From positions 1,221,623-1,285,622 of the forward strand of contig JAEPNK010000001.1 of NCBI GenBank assembly GCA_017643495.1: a DNA stretch of 64,000 bases, given 5' to 3'. The position numbers and the translations under genes are program-made. The notes below the pieces were generated by a model. It was not told where the DNA came from. It saw only the letters and a program-made list of their open reading frames with translations, and made no database searches. Origin of the DNA: Rhizobiaceae bacterium. Its GTDB lineage: Bacteria; Pseudomonadota; Alphaproteobacteria; Rhizobiales; Rhizobiaceae. The stretch's first letter is position 1. Each line of letters begins with the position of its first letter. Positions 19,736 to 29,190 of this stretch are shown here, piece by piece.

Positions 19736-22669
19736 CTACTCGGCAGCTGCCTTGCGTTCTTCTTCAAGCGCAACATGAACACCGTCAATGTTTACCGGTT
19801 CCCCAAGCAGGTATCCCTGAACATATTTGCAGCCCAGTTGCATCAGTTCCACGAGGTCATTCTCGTATTCGACACCTTCTGCAATTATCGACTGGTTGAG
19901 GCCTTGCGCCAGTGTGATGATTGAACGCAAAACGACAAGGCGCTCGTTCTGGCCTCTTGCCTGTACAAAGGACTTGTCGATCTTGATCGTGTCGAACGGA
20001 AACTTCATCAGATAGGCAAGGCTGGAATGGCCGGTTCCGAAATCATCAAGGGAAATGCCGATCCCCAGTGCCTTGATACGATTGAGTATCTGGGTTGAAT
20101 GTTCCGGGTTTTCCATCACAAGACTTTCGGTCAGCTCGATGCGAAGCTGTTCGGCTTCAAGTCCCGTGGTTTCCAGAATTCCTGAAATGTCCTGCACAAT
20201 GTCGGTGCGCAACAACTCCCGGCTGGAAATGTTGACGCTGACGAAATACTTGTGCCCATCACGAGGCTCGATGGCAGCAAAATCACGTGCCGCCTTTTCC
20301 ATGATGTGCAGGCTGAGTTCCTGTATCAGGCCCGAGCTTTCGGCAATCGGGACAAAATCGTTTGGCATCAGCAAGCCAAGTCTGGGATGCCGCCAGCGTG
20401 CCAGTGCCTCAAATCCGTGAATGCAACGGTCATCCAGACTTACAATCGGTTGGTAAACCAGCTCGATTTGTTCCAGCGCCATGGCATTTTTCAGATCATC
20501 CAGCAGAATAATGCTTTCATCCTTTGAAGAGCGCAAGGCAGGATGGAATGTCTCAGTGTTGTCACCGCCTTTGCGCTTGGCTTCGCGTTTTGCAAGCTCT
20601 GCATCGCGCATCATCTGTTCAGCCCGTTTGTGCTCGGCAGTCCAGCTTACAAGCCCGATTGATGTGGAAAGGACAATCTCCTCATCGGCGAAATCCATAG
20701 GTGCCTTCACCGTGCTGCGTATGGCATTTGCAAAGGTTGCAATCTGTTTTGGCTCCGTTTCAGACACCAGCATCAGCACAAACTGGTCACCTGAAACCCG
20801 GGCCAGGCTGTCACCGGTCCGCAACAACCTGTCCAGCCTGCGGGCAATGGCCATCAGCATGTTGTCGGCATTGTTGTAGCCATAGGTTTTGTTGATCTCG
20901 CTGAAACCGTCAATGTCGATATGAAAGACGGTTGGACGAAGCTTGCTTTCACGATCTGCGGCAAGGTCGATAAGGGTTTGCAGTCGGCTTGTGAAGATTT
21001 CCCGGTTTTCAAGGCCGGTCAGGTGATCGTGGACAGAATCCCGCAACAGCCTGTCTTCGGCCCTTTGCTGTGCCGTTACATCACTGAGGGTTCCGATGCA
21101 GCGGGCAACTTCACCAGCAAGGTCAAGAAGCGGCCGTGCCCGCAGTTTGAACCAGTGGTATTGTCCGTCATTGGAGCGTAGCCGGAATGCCTGGGATATC
21201 TTGCCCCGTTTGTGTTCCACGATGGCAGAGAGAGTGGACTGGAACCGGTCGCGGTCGTTCGGGTGAATGATTTTTTTCCAGTTGTCAGGTGACGCATTCA
21301 GTTCCCTTCGGTCATGATGCAGCAATTCACCCAGCCCGTCTCCGACGGACAGCATGTTGCGGTTCACGTCCCAGTCCCACATGATGTCGCCGGACCCGGT
21401 AAGGGCAAGTGCCGCACGTTCTGCATCGCTGACCAGCCCCTGCGCAAATACGCCGCCCGCGAAGGCATGCTGCATTACAGTAAAACAAAGCAGGAGGACG
21501 ACGAGCACCAGACCGCCACCCAGGGCAGGCTGGATAATGTCATTTTCTATTTGTCCCGTGACTGTCATGGCGGCGCCAGCTGTCCAGAACGTCAGCAATA
21601 TCCAGGTTGGTATCAGCATGACCGCCCGGTCATACTGCTTGAACGCGAGATAGAACACGAGGAAGATGCCGACCAGAACGCTGATTGCGATGGAAACCCG
21701 GGCAACGCCCGATGCAATGTGAGGTTCGAAAACTGCTGCGCCCATGACGATAATCAGTGCCATGATCCAGCCGATGGCGATCAGTGACAGGCGGTTGTGC
21801 CACCGGCTAAGGCTGAGATAGGCGTACAGGAAAACAACCAGGCTTGCCGCCAGAAAGACTTCCGCTCCGGCCCGCCAGAACGGTTCATTGGATACGGGGG
21901 CGCTTACAACCTTGTTCCAGAAACCGAAATCCACGCAGATATAGGCAAGCACACCCCATGCAAGGCATGCTGTTGCCGGGAACATTGCAGAGCCCTTGAC
22001 GACAAACAGAATGGTCAGGAAAAGCGCCAGCAACCCTGAAATACCCAACACTATCCCGTAATAGAGCGTGTAGCTGTTGGTTGTATCCTTGTAGGCATCC
22101 GGTTCCCACAGATACAGTTTTGTCAGATCGGCAGTTTTTTGTTCGGCGATGAAGGTGATGACAGCGCCGGGATCAAGCGTGATCAGGAAGACATCAGCTT
22201 CGGTATCGACCTGACGGTCGAGCGAGAACCCTTCACTGGGTGTTATGGCAATAATCCGGGAGGTATCGAGATCGGGCCGGAATACCCCGGAATTTACCAT
22301 CCTGTAATGGGGAGAGACCAGTAGCCGGTCAATCTGTTCATCCGTTGTATTGGCCAGCGCAAACACTGCCCAGTGTGATACGGGATTGGCGGTTTTGGAA
22401 CGCACTTCAACACGGCGTACAATGCCTTCTGCATCCGGTGCAGTCGAAACCTGGAGCGCCCCGTCGGTTTGCCGGTAACTGTCAATGGTGCTTGTTATGT
22501 CAATCGCTATGTCATCAAGGGTGATGCGCACGGGTTCCATGGCCAGGGCAGAAACGGGCAGCAGCAACAGCACGGCAAAAAAGCAGGCAACCCATGCTTT
22601 TATCCACCCGGCAATCCGGCCTGTATGTCTGTAACCCTGAAGCAATCCGTATCCCCGCAAGCCCTTCAC
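19736..22669 (-). CDS. Membrane GGDEF/EAL protein with degenerate GGDEF site, probable c-di-GMP phosphodiesterase
   Basis: A 977-residue signalling protein. An N-terminal hydrophobic signal (about 25-43) is followed by a periplasmic domain to about 198. About seven membrane spans follow (201-410, resembling a 7TMR-DISM module), then a PAS domain (about 418-535), a GGDEF domain (about 545-705) and an EAL domain (about 725-965). The GGDEF active site reads SGDQF at 626-630, so cyclase activity is unlikely. The EAL site looks intact: EAL 754-756, the Mg Asp pair DDFGTG 875-880, K898 in IDKSF and EGVE 931-934. The natural role would be to lower c-di-GMP in response to a periplasmic or redox cue. 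Confidence 0.93.
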   Translation of the reverse strand: MKGLRGYGLLQGYRHTGRIAGWIKAWVACFFAVLLLLPVSALAMEPVRITLDDIAIDITSTIDSYRQTDGALQVSTAPDAEGIVRRVEVRSKTANPVSHWAVFALANTTDEQIDRLLVSPHYRMVNSGVFRPDLDTSRIIAITPSEGFSLDRQVDTEADVFLITLDPGAVITFIAEQKTADLTKLYLWEPDAYKDTTNSYTLYYGIVLGISGLLALFLTILFVVKGSAMFPATACLAWGVLAYICVDFGFWNKVVSAPVSNEPFWRAGAEVFLAASLVVFLYAYLSLSRWHNRLSLIAIGWIMALIIVMGAAVFEPHIASGVARVSIAISVLVGIFLVFYLAFKQYDRAVMLIPTWILLTFWTAGAAMTVTGQIENDIIQPALGGGLVLVVLLLCFTVMQHAFAGGVFAQGLVSDAERAALALTGSGDIMWDWDVNRNMLSVGDGLGELLHHDRRELNASPDNWKKIIHPNDRDRFQSTLSAIVEHKRGKISQAFRLRSNDGQYHWFKLRARPLLDLAGEVARCIGTLSDVTAQQRAEDRLLRDSVHDHLTGLENREIFTSRLQTLIDLAADRESKLRPTVFHIDIDGFSEINKTYGYNNADNMLMAIARRLDRLLRTGDSLARVSGDQFVLMLVSETEPKQIATFANAIRSTVKAPMDFADEEIVLSTSIGLVSWTAEHKRAEQMMRDAELAKREAKRKGGDNTETFHPALRSSKDESIILLDDLKNAMALEQIELVYQPIVSLDDRCIHGFEALARWRHPRLGLLMPNDFVPIAESSGLIQELSLHIMEKAARDFAAIEPRDGHKYFVSVNISSRELLRTDIVQDISGILETTGLEAEQLRIELTESLVMENPEHSTQILNRIKALGIGISLDDFGTGHSSLAYLMKFPFDTIKIDKSFVQARGQNERLVVLRSIITLAQGLNQSIIAEGVEYENDLVELMQLGCKYVQGYLLGEPVNIDGVHVALEEERKAAAE

Positions 22670-22766
22670 GCCTTGTCTTCAAGGTTCGTGAATCTATTCC
22701 TTACACCACATGAACGGACTTTGTTCCAGACCATGATGGCTATTTTCAGGGCGCAAGTTTGTTGTT

Positions 22767-23402
22767 TTAAGTGCGATTGGTTGTCCGGGAAACTGCCAGT
22801 CGGTCTGACTTCAGCCTTGCGAACAGGACATGGTCCTCCATCATGCCGTTGATTTCGAGATACTCCCGGGCAAACCCTTCCTTGTGAAAACCGCATGAGG
22901 TCAGGAGGTGGATTGAACGTGAGTTTGCAGGAACACACGCGGCCTCCACCCGGTTCAGCCCGAGATCATCAAACGCATGATCAAGAAAGGCGGGAACGGT
23001 TTTTTTCATGTGGCCCTGATTGGCGTGATGCACTCCCATCCAGTACCCAAGGGTTGCACTGTGGGAGATGCCGTGGACGATACGGGTCAGACTGATTCCG
23101 CCAATCAGAAGTCCGCGTTCCGTGTCATGAAGGAAATAGGTTCGGCCCCAACCACTCTGGCGCTGCTGTGCATAGGCTTTCAGCCTGCGTTGAAAGCCGA
23201 GCTTGGTGAGGTCATCTTTGGGCCATTCCGGCTCCCAGGGCCTCAGAAACGCTTCGCTTGCCTGCCGCAGGCTCACCCATTGTTCAAAATCGGTTGAATG
23301 CGGTGTTTTCAGGATAAGATTTGTGCCGGGAATGGTCAGGGTTTTCCAGCGAAGCCGGGACAATAAACGCAAATGCAGGTTCATGCCCCGCAACGCCGAC
23401 AT
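22767..23402 (-). CDS. GNAT family N-acetyltransferase, RimJ/RimL-like
   Basis: A 211-residue acetyltransferase of the RimJ/RimL group, which typically acetylates protein N-termini or antibiotics. The acetyl-CoA binding region is represented by GGISLTRIVHGISHSATLGYWMGVHHANQGHMKKTVPAFLDHAF, then LNRVEAACVPANSRSIHLLTSCGFHKEGFAREYLEING. Substrate unknown. Its ATG shares one base with the stop of the M16 peptidase, so it is translated from the thrC-peptidase transcript. Confidence 0.9.
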   Translation of the reverse strand: MSALRGMNLHLRLLSRLRWKTLTIPGTNLILKTPHSTDFEQWVSLRQASEAFLRPWEPEWPKDDLTKLGFQRRLKAYAQQRQSGWGRTYFLHDTERGLLIGGISLTRIVHGISHSATLGYWMGVHHANQGHMKKTVPAFLDHAFDDLGLNRVEAACVPANSRSIHLLTSCGFHKEGFAREYLEINGMMEDHVLFARLKSDRLAVSRTTNRT

Positions 23403-24688
23403 TACTCGGCTGCCTCTTGCCGTTTGGTGCCCAGCCTCTCGCGTATGTCTTCAAGCCTTGGCGCATTGGCTATCGGTCCAACAGCGGCCAGGGTAGGCAC
23501 ACTTTCCTGGAAGATGCGGCCAGCAAGATCACGCACACGTTCGACGGAAAGGGCATCAAGCCGCTCCATCAGTTCCTCATTCGGTATCTGGCGTCCGAAC
23601 AGCAGGATTTGCCGGGCAATTTGTCCGGCCCTGGCAGCAGGGCTTTCCATCGCCATCAACAGGCCTGCCCGTATTTGTGCACGTGCCCGGTCCAGTTCCG
23701 ACTGCTTGATGGTTTCACTTGCCCGCTGCAGTTCGGTCAATGTGAGGGTAACGAGTTCCTGAAGGTCTTCCTGTCCGGTTGCGGCATGAATGCCGAACAC
23801 TCCCGTATCAGAAAAGCCCCAGTGGAACGCAGAGATCGAATAACAAAGGCCATGCCGTTCGCGGATTTCCTGAAACAGCCTGGATGACATGCCGCCGCCA
23901 AGAATCGTGGCAAGCAGTTGTGAGGCATAGAAATCCTTCACGTGATATGCCCGGCCTTCGAAACCGAGGATGATTTGCGCTTCCTGAAAATCGTCCTCCA
24001 GCCTGACTTCACCCCCTACATAGGAGGCTTCGCTGGCTTCCTCTACAGGACTGTCAGGAAAATGCGCAAATGTGTTTTCGGCCTGTTTCAGCAATGAAGC
24101 ATGATCGACTGATCCGGCTGCGGAAAGCACCATGTTGGGGCCGTGATAGTGGTCGGACAGATAGTCACGGATCTGGCTGGTAGTAAAATCGCTTACGGTT
24201 TCAGGCGTACCCAGGATCGGTCTCCCGATGGGCTGGTTGTTGCCGAATGCAGTGCTTTGGAAATGGTCGAACACCAAATCGTCCGGCGCATCGAGAGCAG
24301 CACCGATTTCCTGAAGGATTACATGCTTTTCGCGTTGCAGTTCCTGCTCGTCAAAAACCGAATTGGCCAGAATGTCATGCAGAATATCTGCAGCGTGATT
24401 AACTTCTGAAGAGAGCACCCGGGCATAATAAGCAGTGGTTTCTACGCTGGTGGCTGCGTTCAGTTCACCGCCCACACTTTCAATTTCCTCGGCAATTCCA
24501 AGGGCACTTCTGTTTTTTGTGCCCTTGAACGCCATGTGTTCAAGCAAATGGGCAATGCCGTGCTGATCACGGTTTTCATTACGGGATCCGGCCTTTACCC
24601 AGACGCCGAGCGCAGCGCTTTCCAGATGGGGCATGTGGTCGGTTACGACCGTCATGCCGTTGGCAAGCTTTGAGATTTCAATGGTCAT
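23402..24688 (-). CDS. M16 family zinc metallopeptidase (processing-peptidase-like)
   Basis: A 428-residue pitrilysin-family protease resembling the mitochondrial processing peptidase beta subunit. The inverted zinc motif HxxEH is HLLEH in HGIAHLLEHMAFKGTKNR at about residues 46-63, with the distal Glu in the VGGELNAATSVETTAYYARV block. The glycine-rich LATILGGGMSSRLFQEIRERHGLCYSI block is also present. It follows thrC by 45 bp and overlaps the GNAT gene by one base; this thrC-M16-GNAT order is common in Rhizobiales. Natural substrate unknown. Confidence 0.93.
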   Translation of the reverse strand: MTIEISKLANGMTVVTDHMPHLESAALGVWVKAGSRNENRDQHGIAHLLEHMAFKGTKNRSALGIAEEIESVGGELNAATSVETTAYYARVLSSEVNHAADILHDILANSVFDEQELQREKHVILQEIGAALDAPDDLVFDHFQSTAFGNNQPIGRPILGTPETVSDFTTSQIRDYLSDHYHGPNMVLSAAGSVDHASLLKQAENTFAHFPDSPVEEASEASYVGGEVRLEDDFQEAQIILGFEGRAYHVKDFYASQLLATILGGGMSSRLFQEIRERHGLCYSISAFHWGFSDTGVFGIHAATGQEDLQELVTLTLTELQRASETIKQSELDRARAQIRAGLLMAMESPAARAGQIARQILLFGRQIPNEELMERLDALSVERVRDLAGRIFQESVPTLAAVGPIANAPRLEDIRERLGTKRQEAAE

Positions 24689-24733
24689 CGCGCGATACTA
24701 GTGGTTTGGTTGCAAGATGTCATCAGCGGATTT

Positions 24734-26140
24734 TCACACGCTGTTGTGGGCTGCGCGGGACTTGCTTTCAATGAAGTCCTCGACGGCCTTGATGTCACCG
24801 GGAAGCGTTTCAAATCGTTCCGCCCGTTCCATCATGTCACCCATCCTGGCAGGCAGGTCGGGATGTATGCCGGTGGCGGCCTCGACAGCCGCAGGAAACT
24901 TTGCCGGATGCGCAGTGGAAAGCGTAATCATCGGGGTTTCTCTGGAAACATGTTGCTCAGCCACAAACAATCCGACTGCCGTGTGCGGGTCAACAAGATA
25001 GCCGGTTTCTCCCAGCGTTTTGCGGATTTGTCCGCTTGTCTGCTCTTCCCCGCATGCCCCTGCAGCAAAATGACCGGCAATACGTTCCATCGTCGCTGCA
25101 TCTATGGAAAAACCGCCCGACTGGTTCAGTCCGTCCATCTGGTTGCGGATAATGCCGGCATCCCGGCCATTTGCCTCAAACAGCAACCGTTCGAAATTCG
25201 ATGAAACCTGGATATCCATGGAAGGGGAAATGGAGGGAACCGTACCGCGTTTTTCATAGCGGGCGGTCGCAAGGGTGCGCGCAAGAATGTCATTCTGGTT
25301 GGTCGCAATGACCAGTTCCTTTACCGGCAGGCCCATCTGGCGGGCGGCGTGGCCGGCAAAAATGTCTCCAAAGTTGCCGGTCGGCACGGTGAACGAAACT
25401 TCCCGGTCCGGGCTGCCCAGGCTTGTTGCAGAAGAAAAGTAGTAGACGATCTGGGCCATGATCCGGCCCCAGTTGATCGAATTGACTCCCGAAAGCTGCA
25501 AACGGTCACGAAACCCGTGATTGTTGAACATTGCTTTGACAAGGGCCTGGCAATCATCGAAATCGCCCTCGATAGCCATGGCATGCACATTGTTGTCCGG
25601 AACGGTTGTCATCTGCCGTTGTTGAACGGGCGAAACCTTGCCTGCGGGAAACAGGATGAAAATGTCTGTATTGTCCCGCCCGCGAAAGGCTTCGATGGCC
25701 GCCCCTCCCGTATCCCCCGAAGTCGCGCCGACTATGGTCGCTTTCTGGTCGCGTTCTGCCAGTACATGGTCCATCATCCGCGAAAGCAGTTGCATGGCCA
25801 CATCCTTGAAGGCGAGGGTGGGGCCGTGGAAAAGCTCCATCACGAAATGATTGTCGCCAATCTGGGAAAGCGGGGTGACCGCAGGATGTTGAAACGTGCC
25901 ATAGGCGGCATCTATCATTCTGCCGAAATCATCTGCCCCGATTTCGCCTTCCACAAACGGTGCAAGAATGCGTTTGGCAATCTCCGCGTATGGAAGACCG
26001 GCAAGGCTACTGATTTCTTCCTTGGAAAAAACAGGCCAGGTTTCCGGTACGTAGAGGCCGCCATCACGGGCAAGGCCGGTCAGAAGTGTGTCACGAAATC
26101 CGAGTTTCGGTGCCTGGCCTCTTGTGGATATGTATTTCAC
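24734..26140 (-). CDS. thrC: Threonine synthase
   Basis: PLP enzyme that converts O-phosphohomoserine to threonine, completing the pathway whose kinase (thrB) is 8 kb away in this window. The 468-residue frame opens MKYISTRGQAPKLGFRDTLLTGLARDGGLY. The PLP lysine lies in FHGPTLAFKDVAMQLL, and the phosphate-binding loop in GATSGDTGGAAIEAF. Start is GTG 26140, matching the family N-terminus. It heads the thrC-M16-GNAT transcript. Confidence 0.96.
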   Translation of the reverse strand: MKYISTRGQAPKLGFRDTLLTGLARDGGLYVPETWPVFSKEEISSLAGLPYAEIAKRILAPFVEGEIGADDFGRMIDAAYGTFQHPAVTPLSQIGDNHFVMELFHGPTLAFKDVAMQLLSRMMDHVLAERDQKATIVGATSGDTGGAAIEAFRGRDNTDIFILFPAGKVSPVQQRQMTTVPDNNVHAMAIEGDFDDCQALVKAMFNNHGFRDRLQLSGVNSINWGRIMAQIVYYFSSATSLGSPDREVSFTVPTGNFGDIFAGHAARQMGLPVKELVIATNQNDILARTLATARYEKRGTVPSISPSMDIQVSSNFERLLFEANGRDAGIIRNQMDGLNQSGGFSIDAATMERIAGHFAAGACGEEQTSGQIRKTLGETGYLVDPHTAVGLFVAEQHVSRETPMITLSTAHPAKFPAAVEAATGIHPDLPARMGDMMERAERFETLPGDIKAVEDFIESKSRAAHNSV

Positions 26141-26186
26141 GGTGGCTCTGGTTCGTTGGGGAGTTGAAATTTTTGGCCGGATGCAT

Positions 26187-26220
26187 TTGCTTGCCGTCTT
26201 TTAGCCCCTTATAAGGGCTA
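26187..26220 (+). promoter_or_regulatory. Possible promoter with palindrome between thrC and the lipoprotein gene
   Basis: TTGCTT (26187-26192), a 17-bp gap and TATAAG (26210-26215) could be a sigma70-type promoter reading into the lipoprotein gene. The -10 lies within a palindrome, CCCTTATAAGGG flanked by TAGC and CTA, which could be an operator. No experimental support. Confidence 0.35.
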
Positions 26221-26285
26221 GTTGCAATAACGAAAGCCCGCCGGGGCGGGGTATTTAGCTGATAATGAGCGTAAGGGCGAATGTA

Positions 26286-26888
26286 ATGATTACGGGTTTG
26301 CGCGAAAGTCTGAACCTTAAAACTGTGGTTTTGCTGGCCGGTTGTGCTGCATTGACCGCATGCAATTCAACTTCGGGAAACAATGCGGCCACCGCATTGT
26401 CGAGTGCGGCTGGCAATCAGGAAAATGCGTCGGTCGCTGCGCCGGACCGTTCTCAGGACCTTCGCGCCTTCTGCCCCAAGACATTCATCCGGGATGGAAC
26501 CGAGGTCTATCGCACGTTTGAAAAAGGTGTGAAAAAGGACGATCCGGACGCGTTGAAGTCGTTGCGCTTCCAGTCCACCATTACCGAAGTTGTCCGGGAA
26601 TGTAATTACAACCCTCAGACACTTGCGATGCGGGTCGGCATAAAGGGCCGGGTGATAAACGGGCCGTCCGGTGCTTCGGGAACCCTTGATGTGCCGGTCC
26701 GGGTAGCAATAGCAAACCCGTCGACCAAGGAAGTGGTTTACTCACAGCTTCACCAGGTTCCGGTTACCTTGCAGCCCGGCCAAAGCAATGCACGGTTCAG
26801 TTTCATCGATTCGCAGATCGACATACCGATTCCCGAAAAGGAAAATATCGTGGTTTATGTCGGGTTTGACGAAGGTCCGCCCGCCTAG
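26286..26888 (+). CDS. Conserved lipoprotein of unknown function
   Basis: A 200-residue exported lipoprotein: signal MITGLRESLNLKTVVLLAGCAALTAC with lipobox LTAC at about residues 23-26. A Ser/Asn/Ala-rich linker follows, then a folded domain (FCPKTFIRDGTEVYRTFEKGVKKDDPDAL, STITEVVRECNYNPQTLAMRVGIKGRV, DVPVRVAIANPSTKEVVYS, NIVVYVGFDEGPP). A Cys pair in the folded part may form a disulfide. Proteins of this plan are widespread in Rhizobiales, but I know of no function. The start could be ATG 26265 instead; 26286 has AAGGG upstream. Confidence 0.8.
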   Translation: MITGLRESLNLKTVVLLAGCAALTACNSTSGNNAATALSSAAGNQENASVAAPDRSQDLRAFCPKTFIRDGTEVYRTFEKGVKKDDPDALKSLRFQSTITEVVRECNYNPQTLAMRVGIKGRVINGPSGASGTLDVPVRVAIANPSTKEVVYSQLHQVPVTLQPGQSNARFSFIDSQIDIPIPEKENIVVYVGFDEGPPA

Positions 26889-26927
26889 GAAGTCCAGGTG
26901 CTTGCCCGCCCGTCTTGGTAAGGCGAC

Positions 26928-27617
26928 TCAGTGTATGCCGCCCCAGCCGGAAAATGCCTCAACAACGGAGGGCAACTCGCTCATCCGGTTGATCACGGTT
27001 TCCGCCCCTGCCTCGATCAGGTCGTCTGCATGGGTGGGATAGGTATGGCTTGCGCCTGTAAATCCGACAATCCTGCACCCGGCTGCAACAGCTCCGTGAA
27101 TTCCGTGTACCGAATCCTCGACGACAAGTGTTTCCGTGGGACTTGCTTCGAATTCTTCCATCGCGTTGAGAAAGAGATCGGGTCTTGGCTTGAAGATCGG
27201 TGGCTGGATTGCCTGCGCGGAGAATATGTATGGTTTGAAGCGGTCATAAAGGCCCACACGCGTGAGCATTTGTTCGAGCCGGATCACGGGTGAATTGGAG
27301 CAGACACATCGAGCCTGGTCGAGACGGTCAAGGACCGTGTCGGCATCCGGTATCATGGCTGCTTCCTTTCCGGTCTTTTCGTTAACAAGCTTTCGGGTAT
27401 CAGGCACGACCGTGTCTGGCAGTTCCCGTCCCAGTTCCTCTTCCATCCGCGCCTTGACCTTGGCCGCATCCAGTCCGGCAAACCGTTCGGCAAATTCCTT
27501 CGCCGTCATTTCCACACCGTATTCGGAATAGACTTCCAGCTCTGCTGCCGCGGCAACGATTTCCGAATCCATCAATACGCCGTCGCAGTCAAAAATAACC
27601 AGTTTGATATCGCTCAT
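26928..27617 (-). CDS. HAD-superfamily hydrolase, phosphoglycolate-phosphatase-like
   Basis: A 229-residue HAD phosphatase of subfamily IA. Motif I is VIFDCDGVLMDSEIV (nucleophile Asp near residue 9), motif II is in CVCSNSP, motif III in FKPRPDLFLNAME, and motif IV is VVEDSVHGIHGAVAAGC. The helical cap follows motif I. Relatives act on small sugar phosphates; the true substrate is unknown. An ATG nine bases upstream is equally possible. It is divergent from ccrM. Confidence 0.9.
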   Translation of the reverse strand: MSDIKLVIFDCDGVLMDSEIVAAAAELEVYSEYGVEMTAKEFAERFAGLDAAKVKARMEEELGRELPDTVVPDTRKLVNEKTGKEAAMIPDADTVLDRLDQARCVCSNSPVIRLEQMLTRVGLYDRFKPYIFSAQAIQPPIFKPRPDLFLNAMEEFEASPTETLVVEDSVHGIHGAVAAGCRIVGFTGASHTYPTHADDLIEAGAETVINRMSELPSVVEAFSGWGGIH

Positions 27618-27640
27618 GGGTCCCATTTCGTTTCAGTCAG

Positions 27641-27645
27641 GAATC
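27641..27645. promoter_or_regulatory. GANTC (CcrM) site upstream of ccrM
   Basis: One GAATC lies 76 bp upstream of the ccrM start in the ccrM/HAD intergenic region. In Caulobacter, methylation of such sites near the ccrM promoter feeds back on its transcription; whether this single site does so here is unknown. Confidence 0.35.
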
Positions 27646-27711
27646 GTAACCCATTCTTTACCCTGATCAGTAATAGTCAGTACACCACGACACCCGATTT
27701 GTTTTGCGTAA

Positions 27712-28854
<1,143 letters not shown>

Positions 28855-28868
28855 CCACTTGTAGCCGA

Positions 28869-28904
28869 GAACATGGCTGCGCACGTTTTGCGCGCAGCCT
28901 GTTC
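28869..28904. terminator. Hairpin between convergent ccrM and DUF1328 genes
   Basis: GAACA and GGCTGCGC pair with GCGCAGCC and TGTTC, with one bulged T and a roughly 9-base loop. It sits between two convergent stops and could act in both directions, though no T tract follows on either strand. Confidence 0.5.
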
Positions 28905-28920
28905 CCACAAACTTGCCTGC

Positions 28921-29082
28921 TCAGGCAATGGCAATGACGCCAAACAGGAGCAGGATAAACAACAACAGCGTTACAAAGATCAGGAACTTCGCGCCGGTTG
29001 CCGCAACGCCGGCAACACCGCGAAAGCCGAGCAGGCTTGCAATTGCTGCTACGGCAAGCAGGATCAAAATCCATTTTAACAT
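28921..29082 (-). CDS. DUF1328 small membrane protein (YtjA-like)
   Basis: A 53-residue hydrophobic protein with two membrane spans: MLKWILILLAVAAIASLLGF, the Gly-rich turn RGVAGVAATGAK, then FLIFVTLLLFILLLFGVIAI. This is the whole of a DUF1328/YtjA protein; function unknown. A perfect GGAGGT lies 7 bases before the ATG at 29082. A promoter of the EcfG general-stress type lies immediately upstream, which suggests induction in stress or stationary phase. Confidence 0.88.
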   Translation of the reverse strand: MLKWILILLAVAAIASLLGFRGVAGVAATGAKFLIFVTLLLFILLLFGVIAIA

Positions 29083-29108
29083 AATTTTACCTCCGGATTA
29101 TCAGCGTT

Positions 29109-29130
29109 AATAACGGTAAAAACCGTTATT
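29109..29130. repeat. Perfect inverted repeat upstream of DUF1328 gene
   Basis: Arms AATAACGGT and ACCGTTATT (9 bp) surround an AAAA loop. It overlaps the putative EcfG -10 element, so it may be an operator or a coincidental symmetry of the promoter. A 14-bp near tandem repeat (GGATGTATTT at 29141 and 29155) lies just beyond. Confidence 0.6.
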
Positions 29131-29136
29131 GGTTCC
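29112..29136 (-). promoter_or_regulatory. EcfG-type (general stress sigma) promoter of the DUF1328 gene
   Basis: On the minus strand GGAAC (29136-29132), a 16-base spacer and CGTT (29115-29112) match the alphaproteobacterial EcfG/RpoE2 consensus. The CGTT is 30 bases upstream of the start codon, which fits a short leader with the GGAGGT ribosome site. Confidence 0.65.
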
Positions 29137-29171
29137 CATTGGATGTATTTAAGTGGATGTATTTCAATGGT

Positions 29172-29190
29172 CTGATCCTTGCAGGATCAG
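29172..29190 (-). terminator. Hairpin at the mutY stop codon
   Basis: CTGATCC and GGATCAG are perfect 7-bp arms with a 5-base loop, overlapping the mutY TGA. No T run follows, so termination by it alone is uncertain. Confidence 0.4.
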
